Below the pieces are notes generated by a model. That model was not told where the DNA came from and searched no databases. It was given only the letters and a program-made list of their open reading frames with translations. A program made the position numbers and the translations under genes. Below are positions 39,155 through 46,108 of a stretch of 49,133 nucleotides of DNA, one piece after another (positions within the stretch are counted from its first letter, which is position 1; each line of letters begins with the position of its first letter). This stretch comes from Candidatus Coprenecus stercoripullorum. GTDB taxonomy: Bacteria > Bacteroidota > Bacteroidia > Bacteroidales > UBA932. The DNA lies in contig DVLA01000055.1 of the NCBI GenBank assembly GCA_018715745.1, positions 1-49,133 on the forward strand. Direction: 5' to 3'.

Positions 39155-39499
39155 CTATTCGTCCTTATATTCTTTCTTTATGGCATCGGCCCACAGGTCC
39201 TCGAGCCTGTAGAAGTTGCGGTATTCGGTAAGGAAGACATGCACTACGATATTGATGTAGTCCAGTATTATCCAGAAACCGTTTTCCCTGCCCTGCATTC
39301 TGGCTGTCCTTATGCCGCATTCCTCCCTCATCCTGTCTTCAATGTTGTCGGCAATGGCACATACCTGTGTGGAGGAGTCGGCGTTGCATATAACGAAATG
39401 GTCGGTTATTGCTGTCCCGATCTTTCTCAAATCAAGCGAACATACCCCTTTTGCCTTCTTGTCGAGCATGGCCGAGACAATAGTGTCGATTTCTTTCAT
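39155..39499 (-). CDS. rsfS: Ribosome silencing factor
   Basis: AKGVCSLDLRKIGTAITDHFVICNADSSTQVCAIADNIED ... WIILDYINIVVHVFLTEYRNFYRLEDLWADA. Confidence 0.96.
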   Translation of the reverse strand: MKEIDTIVSAMLDKKAKGVCSLDLRKIGTAITDHFVICNADSSTQVCAIADNIEDRMREECGIRTARMQGRENGFWIILDYINIVVHVFLTEYRNFYRLEDLWADAIKKEYKDE

Positions 39500-39526
39500 C
39501 TTCCCTGTTTATCTGTATCGATTTCT

Positions 39527-39547
39527 TAAATTTGCGTTGCAAATATA
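39527..39547. promoter_or_regulatory. Facing -7 boxes TAAATTTG (+, 39527-39534) and TATATTTG (-, 39540-39547) within palindrome ATTTGC-GTT-GCAAAT
   Basis: Read directly in the rsfS/birA divergent gap; -33 boxes weak. Confidence 0.55.
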
Positions 39548-39564
39548 TGTATAAAAATTATGCC

Positions 39565-40326
39565 ATGAATATCTACAGGATGAAGATGACGGATTCTACG
39601 AACCTTGAGGCTTCACGTCACAAGGATGCTGAGGATATGAGCGTGTGGACCGCTCTCTTCCAGACAGAAGGGAGAGGCCAGAGGGGTAATGTCTGGGAAA
39701 GCGCTTTCGGGGAGAACCTGACATTTTCCATACTTTTCAAGCCGTCTTTTTTTATACCTGCGTCCGGACAGTTTGTCATCTCCCAGATTTCGTCCGTCGG
39801 CGTCGCTTCCTACCTTGAGACTTCGGGCCTCTCTCCGAAGATAAAGTGGCCAAATGATATCTATATAGAAGACAGGAAGATCTGCGGGATGCTTATTGAG
39901 AATACGGTTTCGGGAGACAGGCTGGCTGCCGGCATATCCGGAATAGGGCTCAACCTGAACCAGCGTTCTTTTTCTCCGGAGCTTCCCAACCCTACATCCC
40001 TTCTCATCGAGAAGGAGAGGGCAGGCGGGAGGCCGTGCCCTCTGTATGATCCGGATTCCGAACTGGAAAGGCTGCTGGAACATATATTCGGATATTACAG
40101 GCTTGCGGCCGGGCAGGAGGGCAGGGAGCGCATTAAAAAGGAGTATCTGGCCAGACTGTACCGTATGGGGAAGGAGTGCCTGTTTGATGAAACCTTGCCC
40201 GGGAGGCCTGTACGCCGCTTTTCAGGCAGAATAGCCGGGGTAGATGAAAATACCGCCCGCCTTGTTGTAGAGACTGCGGACGGTATGAGAATGTATGCCT
40301 TTAAGGAGATAAGGTATGTAATCTGA
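39565..40326 (+). CDS. birA: Biotin--[acetyl-CoA-carboxylase] ligase
   Basis: MTDSTNLEASRH, QTEGRGQRGNVWES, KWPNDIYIEDRKICGMLIENTV, GIGLNLNQ; ORF track start at 39532 trimmed to 39565. Confidence 0.93.
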   Translation: MNIYRMKMTDSTNLEASRHKDAEDMSVWTALFQTEGRGQRGNVWESAFGENLTFSILFKPSFFIPASGQFVISQISSVGVASYLETSGLSPKIKWPNDIYIEDRKICGMLIENTVSGDRLAAGISGIGLNLNQRSFSPELPNPTSLLIEKERAGGRPCPLYDPDSELERLLEHIFGYYRLAAGQEGRERIKKEYLARLYRMGKECLFDETLPGRPVRRFSGRIAGVDENTARLVVETADGMRMYAFKEIRYVI

Positions 40327-40328
40327 CT

Positions 40329-40988
40329 TTAGCGCAGGCTCTTCAGCCTGTCTATCATTGCTTTCGGATCGGGTGAGGACATGACTGCACTGCCGGCGAC
40401 AAGTGCATCCGCCCCTGCCGCGACCAGCGCTTTTGCATTCTCTGCGGTTACTCCGCCGTCCACTTCTATTAAAGCCCTTGAACCCGTACGTTCAAGCAGG
40501 GCTTTCGTCTCCGCGACTTTCCGGACAGTGTTTTCTATGAAATGCTGCCCTCCGAATCCAGGATTGACAGACATTATAAGCACCATGTCTGCATATTGGG
40601 CTATGTATTCTATGGCGGATACAGGAGTGTGCGGGTTGAGGGCCACGCCGGCTTTCATGCCGTGCGCATGGATGTTCTGCAATGTCCTGTTAAGATGGGT
40701 GCAGGCCTCGTAATGGACACATGCGTATTCAGCCCCGCACTCCTCCAGTACCGGGATATACCTGTCTGGATCGACAATCATCAGATGTACGTCGAGGGGC
40801 TTGGTGGCAACTCTTGCGATGTCCTTTATGACCTGGAACCCGAATGAGATGTTGGGGACGAAAACCCCGTCCATTACGTCAAGGTGTATCCAGTCTGCCT
40901 TAGAGTCTTCCAGCATTCCGACGGTTTCTCCGAGATGAAGGAAGTCGGATGACAATATGGAAGGGGAGAGTATTGTTGTGCTGTCCAT
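40329..40988 (-). CDS. rpe: Ribulose-phosphate 3-epimerase
   Basis: LSPSILSSDFLHLGE, WIHLDVMDGVFVPNISFG, VDGGVTAENA. Confidence 0.96.
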   Translation of the reverse strand: MDSTTILSPSILSSDFLHLGETVGMLEDSKADWIHLDVMDGVFVPNISFGFQVIKDIARVATKPLDVHLMIVDPDRYIPVLEECGAEYACVHYEACTHLNRTLQNIHAHGMKAGVALNPHTPVSAIEYIAQYADMVLIMSVNPGFGGQHFIENTVRKVAETKALLERTGSRALIEVDGGVTAENAKALVAAGADALVAGSAVMSSPDPKAMIDRLKSLR

Positions 40989-42427
40989 TATCTGCAACTC
41001 CTTATTACGTCTTCCAGCAGCAGGGTGAATTTGTCAAGGCTTGCCAGTTCGAGCCTTTCTCCGGGAGCATGGACTCCGCGCAGCGTCGGGCCGAACGATA
41101 TCATGTCCAGGTCGGGATATTTGTCGAGGAACAGGCCGCATTCGAGCCCGGCATGTATGGCTCTGACAACGGGGTCCTTTCCGAACAGCCGCCTGTAGGA
41201 CTCCCTGCATGTCTCGAGAATACGGGATTTCATGCTCGGCCTCCAGCCCGGATATTCAGATTCGTGAGTGACCTTTGCCCCGGCGGATACGAATGCAGCC
41301 TCTACCATTTCAGAGGCAAATTTCCTGGCCGAGTTTATGGAGCTTCTCTGGCTTGTGCCGATTCGTATTGTGTTGTTTTCTGCCATCTTGACGGAAGCAA
41401 GGTTCGTGGATGTCTCTACAAGGCCTTTCACTTCCGCGCTCATTGCAAGAACACCGTGCGGAACGGAATTAAGGGCGCATATCAGCCTGAATGCCGTATC
41501 CCTGTCTATGGCGCATGCCGGCTTGTCGGTGACTTCTGAAATGCTGGCGGATATTCCCGGGTCGGTAAGACCGTATTCGGCTTTTACTTCCTCTGCCGTG
41601 GCGGTGTGTGATTCCATTATGCCGTTCCTGTCTTCTCTTTTTACGGCTATTACCGCAAACGCTTCCCTTGCTATGGCATTCCTTTTGTTTCCACCGTCTA
41701 TGCAGCATAGTCCGATATCGAAACTGTTCCATATCCTGTAAAGGGATCTGGCTATGGAGCGTATGGCATTTGAACGCCCTTTGTCTATATCGTCTCCGCT
41801 GTGTCCTCCGATGCCTCCGGCAAAGCCGATTTTCAGGAAGACCCGGTCTTTGTCCGCAGGTTCCGGCATATAGTGGAATCTGGCTGTTGTATCCACTCCT
41901 CCGGCGCAGCCGATGAACAGCTCCCCTTCGTCTTCAGAGTCGAGGTTCAGCAGAATTTTCCCTGTAAGAAAATCTTTCTCCAGTGCGAAAGCACCGTCAA
42001 GCCCTGTCTCTTCCGAGGTCGTGAACAGGCATTCCATTTTTCCGTGTTCCAGGTCCCTGTCTTCCAAAGCGGCGAGTTGGGCGGCAATGCCTATGCCGCA
42101 GTCGGCCCCGAGAGTCGTGTCTTTGGCAATCAACCATCCGTCTTCTATGACGGCCTTGATAGGGTCCTTTGAGAAATCATGCTCGACGCCGCTGTTTTTC
42201 TCGCAGACCATGTCGGAGTGGCTTTGAAGGATTATGGTGGGAGAGCCTTCCCTTCCCGGAGAAGCTGGCTTGGTAATCAATACGTTGCCGGCTTTGTCCG
42301 TTTTGCAGTCGAGATTGTGCCTTTCAGCGAACTGTTGGAGATACGCGATAATATGTTCCTCGTGCCCGGACTCTCTCGGAATTTTCATTATTTCCCGGAA
42401 ATGGGCGAGAACCTGTTCTGATGTCAT
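40988..42427 (-). CDS. pepD: Aminoacyl-histidine dipeptidase (M20 family, PepD)
   Basis: FREIMKIPRESGHEEHIIAYL, LQSHSDMVCEKN, TLGADCGIGIA, TTSEETGLDGAF. Confidence 0.94.
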   Translation of the reverse strand: MTSEQVLAHFREIMKIPRESGHEEHIIAYLQQFAERHNLDCKTDKAGNVLITKPASPGREGSPTIILQSHSDMVCEKNSGVEHDFSKDPIKAVIEDGWLIAKDTTLGADCGIGIAAQLAALEDRDLEHGKMECLFTTSEETGLDGAFALEKDFLTGKILLNLDSEDEGELFIGCAGGVDTTARFHYMPEPADKDRVFLKIGFAGGIGGHSGDDIDKGRSNAIRSIARSLYRIWNSFDIGLCCIDGGNKRNAIAREAFAVIAVKREDRNGIMESHTATAEEVKAEYGLTDPGISASISEVTDKPACAIDRDTAFRLICALNSVPHGVLAMSAEVKGLVETSTNLASVKMAENNTIRIGTSQRSSINSARKFASEMVEAAFVSAGAKVTHESEYPGWRPSMKSRILETCRESYRRLFGKDPVVRAIHAGLECGLFLDKYPDLDMISFGPTLRGVHAPGERLELASLDKFTLLLEDVIRSCR

Positions 42428-42438
42428 GGTTATGGTAT

Positions 42439-43869
42439 TTAATGAAGGTTGGATTTAAGCTTCTTCTCGATGTCCAGGATATATTGCCGGAATGTCCTGT
42501 CGGTATCCATCAGGTCGCAGACGGTATTGCAGGCGTACAGGACTGTCGCATGGTTCCGTCCCCCTATCTCGTTCCCTATGGTAGCGAGGGATGTGTTCGT
42601 CATGTTGCGGGAAAGGTACATGGCAATCTGCCTTGCCTGGACGATTTCTCTCTTTCTGGAGTTGGACAGCAGCCTTTCGCTGGAAATTCCGAAATAGTCG
42701 CATACGGTATTCTTTATCCTCTCAATCGACATGTCGTTCTTCGGTACGCTTACAATCTTGTCTATGAGCTGTTGGGCCAGCGATAAGGTTATGCTTTTCT
42801 TTGTAAGGGTGGCATTGGCAATAAGGGATATCAGCGTCCCCTCGAGTTCCCGGACATTGCTGGTGACTTTTGATGCAATGTATTCGAGAATGTCATCGGA
42901 AAGATTTATGCCCTCCCTGAAACTCTTTGATCTGAGAATGGCGAGCCTCGTGTCGAAATCGGGCGGCATGAGTTCCGTGGTCAGCCCCCATTTGAAACGT
43001 GACAGCAGCCTGTCTTCAAGCCCCTTCATGTTTACGGCAGATCTGTCCGAGGTCAGTATGAGTTGCTTGCCGAGCTGGTGCAGGTAGTTGAATATCTGGA
43101 AAAATGCTGTCTGTGTACCAGGTTTGTCGGCAAATTCGTGTACGTCATCTACGATAAGCACGTCCATTGACTGGTAGAAGTGGAGAAAGTCGTTCAGGGC
43201 GTTCCTGGCCATTACCGAATCCACGTAATGCGTCTGGAATCTGTTGGCTGTCACATAATGTACGACCTTCTCGGGGTACAGTTTCTTGATTTCTATGCCT
43301 ATGGCCTGTGCCAGATGCGTTTTCCCCAATCCGGACCCTCCATAAAGGAACAGCGGATTGAAAGCCGTAGTCCCGGGCTTTTTCGCTATCTCCATCCCGG
43401 CAGTCTTGCCGAGCCTGTTGCAGTCCCCCTCTATAAAGTTCTCGAAAGTATAGTTGTTGTTGAGGTTCGATTCCACATGGACGCCCTTTTTTACTCCGGG
43501 AATCACATAGGGGTCCGTAATGTTCAGGATTTTTTCGTTCGGGATAGCTATGTCGGGATTCTTTATCTCTTTCTGCTGGGTGCCGGCCGGGTAGGATATG
43601 ACGGTGTCTTTTACCATAGGTACCTCATATACGAGTTTCGCATCCGGGCCGATGACTCTTTTCATTGAGGAGCTGAGCACGTCGATGAGATGTTCCTCGA
43701 TATATTCGGGGAAGAAGTCCGACGGTACGCGGATAGTGAGCACGGAGCCGTCCAGCTTTATAGGCTTTATGGGACCGAACCACGTCCTGAAAGTGGTCGG
43801 GGGTACTATGTCTCTGATTATCAGTAGACAGTTATCCCATGCTTCTATATGCGTCATGCTTCTATCCAA
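42439..43869 (-). CDS. dnaA: Chromosomal replication initiator protein DnaA
   Basis: NPLFLYGGSGLGKTHLAQAIG, VLIVDDVHEFADKPGTQ, C-terminal DnaA-box-binding region GGRNHATVLYACNTV. Confidence 0.98.
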   Translation of the reverse strand: MDRSMTHIEAWDNCLLIIRDIVPPTTFRTWFGPIKPIKLDGSVLTIRVPSDFFPEYIEEHLIDVLSSSMKRVIGPDAKLVYEVPMVKDTVISYPAGTQQKEIKNPDIAIPNEKILNITDPYVIPGVKKGVHVESNLNNNYTFENFIEGDCNRLGKTAGMEIAKKPGTTAFNPLFLYGGSGLGKTHLAQAIGIEIKKLYPEKVVHYVTANRFQTHYVDSVMARNALNDFLHFYQSMDVLIVDDVHEFADKPGTQTAFFQIFNYLHQLGKQLILTSDRSAVNMKGLEDRLLSRFKWGLTTELMPPDFDTRLAILRSKSFREGINLSDDILEYIASKVTSNVRELEGTLISLIANATLTKKSITLSLAQQLIDKIVSVPKNDMSIERIKNTVCDYFGISSERLLSNSRKREIVQARQIAMYLSRNMTNTSLATIGNEIGGRNHATVLYACNTVCDLMDTDRTFRQYILDIEKKLKSNLH

Positions 43870-43926
43870 TTATTGCTGCTGTTAAGTTCAGGAATATTTT
43901 GTTAAAATCCTGTGACAAAATTGAGC

Positions 43927-43965
43927 AAAAATCCCCTATTTAGAAAATAAAAAATGGGGATTTTT
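43927..43965. terminator. Perfect 10-bp inverted repeat AAAAATCCCC ... GGGGATTTTT, T-tract on both strands, between the MCE gene and dnaA
   Basis: Arms 43927-43936 and 43956-43965 read directly. Confidence 0.55.
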
Positions 43966-44025
43966 TTGTAGAAAAAATAAACCTGTTGATAGTCAGTCTG
44001 AAAATTTTTACCCGAAATTTTTTTT

Positions 44026-44937
44026 TTAAAAAACGGAGATTTTTATGTATTTTTTAGGGTCTCTTTCTATTCTCTTGACGAGCGTGTCGAGGTCTGTTGC
44101 AAGGCTGTTGACAGCATTGTGCAGGGAATCGGTCGTGAGAAGTTTTCCTATGCTCGAAGACGGGTCTGATGCCTTTTCGAGCAGGTCCCTGAGGTTCAGC
44201 ACGGCGTTTTTCAGATCCGCCTCCTTGAGACTGACGGTTATTGCCTCCGCATTTTTAACGGTCCTGTCCAGGCTTTCGGCCGTATTCGCGAAATTCCCGG
44301 CTATATCATTTATACTGTGTATTATGGAGTCGATTCTCGGTCCCTGGCTTTCTATACCGGCTGTTATGTCGGAAATGTTTGCCGCGCTTTTGCGCAGGTC
44401 GGCGGATATCATGGAAATGTCTTCGCGCAGCCCGCCGTCCAATATTGAGTTTATGGAAACTACGGCCTTGTCGAAGTTGCCTATGAGCGAATGGAGGCTG
44501 TTTTCCAAAGGTACGATTCCGGAAACGATTGCAGACAGGGGGTCCGCCTCTATGCGGCTCCCGAGAGTGTCGCCGTCTGAGGCCATTTTATCCGAATTCC
44601 CCATAATTACCCTTATGGACCGGCTCCCGAGTATGTCGGAGCTGTATATTTCCAGATAACTGTCTTTCGGAATGTCGTACTCGTCGGATATGGATACTCT
44701 TGCTGTATAAAGTCCGTCGGACTTGCCGTACTTGAGGGAAGTTACGCTTCCGGCCCTGTATCCCTTGACAAAAACAGGTGTGGATTCGGCTATCCCTTCG
44801 ATATCCGCATATTTGGCGTAGAATGTATGGCTTTTCCCGAATATGTCGTTCCCTTTCAGGAAGTCGATAGTCAGGAATGTGGCCGCAAGGACAACTATGG
44901 CAAATATGCCTATTTTGATTTCTTTCCTTATTTTCAT
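44026..44937 (-). CDS. MlaD/MCE domain protein
   Basis: N-terminal TM; TFYAKYADIEGIAESTPVFVKGYRAGSVTSLKY; YLEIYSSDILGSRSIRVIMG. Confidence 0.9.
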   Translation of the reverse strand: MKIRKEIKIGIFAIVVLAATFLTIDFLKGNDIFGKSHTFYAKYADIEGIAESTPVFVKGYRAGSVTSLKYGKSDGLYTARVSISDEYDIPKDSYLEIYSSDILGSRSIRVIMGNSDKMASDGDTLGSRIEADPLSAIVSGIVPLENSLHSLIGNFDKAVVSINSILDGGLREDISMISADLRKSAANISDITAGIESQGPRIDSIIHSINDIAGNFANTAESLDRTVKNAEAITVSLKEADLKNAVLNLRDLLEKASDPSSSIGKLLTTDSLHNAVNSLATDLDTLVKRIERDPKKYIKISVF

Positions 44938-45980
44938 TGCGGTAGAGTGATGATGAATGCTCCCGGGAAACTTTTTTCTATGGTCTTGAGCGCTTCGGCC
45001 GCTTCATCCCTTGTCCCGTATTGTCCGATATAGTATTTATAGGTCTTTCCGGATTTGATGTATTTGCAGCTCCATCCCTTGAACTCCCTGGAGTTTTTCT
45101 TCAGCAGCCTTTTCCCGGACATTATCTGTATCCCGTAGTTGCCGGCATGTTTCTCCCCAATGTCGGATGTGACTGTCTCCGGAATATCTATGTGTTTGTC
45201 ATATAGCTGTTTGTAGCTTTTGAAGGCCCGGAAGAGCGATGAGGCCATTTTTTTCTGGCTCTGCCTGTCCGTAAGAACGGCCCTGTCCGACGAGTTGGAC
45301 AGGAATCCCAGTTCTACGAGTACTGCCGGCATGGTGCATTGCCAAAGTACGAGGAACGGGCCTTCCTTTACGCCGCGGTTCCTTGTAATGGGCCCTTTCC
45401 CCATATTTTCCTGTATGAGGGAAGCAAGGCTGAGGCTCTGTTCTACATGGGCGTTCTGCAGAAGGGAGAATATTATATAGGATTCCGGATTGTTGGGGTC
45501 AAAGCCTGCGTATTTCGACGAGTAGTCTTCCTCCAGGAGGATGACGCTGTTTTCCAGCTGGCACACTTCGAAGTTCGAATCGGTTTTGTCGCTGCTCATC
45601 ACGAATGTTTCGGAGCCCCTTGCGGAATTGTCCTTTGCAGCATTTACGTGGATTGATATGAACAGGTCGGCATTGTTCTTGTTGGCCAGGTCCGCCCTGT
45701 CGTACAGGGATACGAACGAGTCGTCCTTTCTGGTATAGAGCACCTTTACCGAAGGGTAGGCTTCCTCTATCATTTTGCCGAGCATCAGGGCGACGGACAG
45801 TGTTATGTCCTTTTCAAGAATCCTGCCGTAAAGCGTGCCGGGCTGCTTTCCCCCGTGCCCTGCGTCGATGACCACTGTCCTGACGCTTACAAGGGATTTG
45901 TCTTCAGCCGATAACGGCCTGATGCCGATAATGGCGAGTGCCGTTGCGGCGATTAGGGCTGTTTTGACAAAAAAGTTCAT
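44934..45980 (-). CDS. N-acetylmuramoyl-L-alanine amidase with SPOR-like C-terminus
   Basis: TVVIDAGHGGKQPG, LFISIHVNAAKDNSARGSETFVM, PAVLVELGFLSN; ORF track start at 45992 is a TTG, the ATG at 45980 is preferred. Confidence 0.94.
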   Translation of the reverse strand: MNFFVKTALIAATALAIIGIRPLSAEDKSLVSVRTVVIDAGHGGKQPGTLYGRILEKDITLSVALMLGKMIEEAYPSVKVLYTRKDDSFVSLYDRADLANKNNADLFISIHVNAAKDNSARGSETFVMSSDKTDSNFEVCQLENSVILLEEDYSSKYAGFDPNNPESYIIFSLLQNAHVEQSLSLASLIQENMGKGPITRNRGVKEGPFLVLWQCTMPAVLVELGFLSNSSDRAVLTDRQSQKKMASSLFRAFKSYKQLYDKHIDIPETVTSDIGEKHAGNYGIQIMSGKRLLKKNSREFKGWSCKYIKSGKTYKYYIGQYGTRDEAAEALKTIEKSFPGAFIITLPQ

Positions 45981-45989
45981 TACCGGGTG

Positions 45990-46035
45990 CAAAATTAATA
46001 AATGTTTGGTAAGAGTTCAAAAAAGACTATATTTG
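45990..46035. promoter_or_regulatory. Interleaved divergent promoters: minus (-33 TTTG at 46018-46021, -7 TAATTTTG at 45990-45997) and plus (-33 TTTG at 46005-46008, -7 TATATTTG at 46028-46035)
   Basis: Consensus matches TTTG / TAnnTTTG with spacers of 20 and 19 nt. Confidence 0.65.
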
Positions 46036-46108
46036 TGCCCGAATTGTCAAACACGGATGTATTAATCTATTTAGGCTATTGCAGGCCTATATATCAACAG
46101 CCGAATTG

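Noticed and set aside
43984-43992. TGTTGATAG as a DnaA box upstream of dnaA
   Set aside because: Two mismatches to TGTGGATAA and no neighbouring boxes, so oriC is not supported
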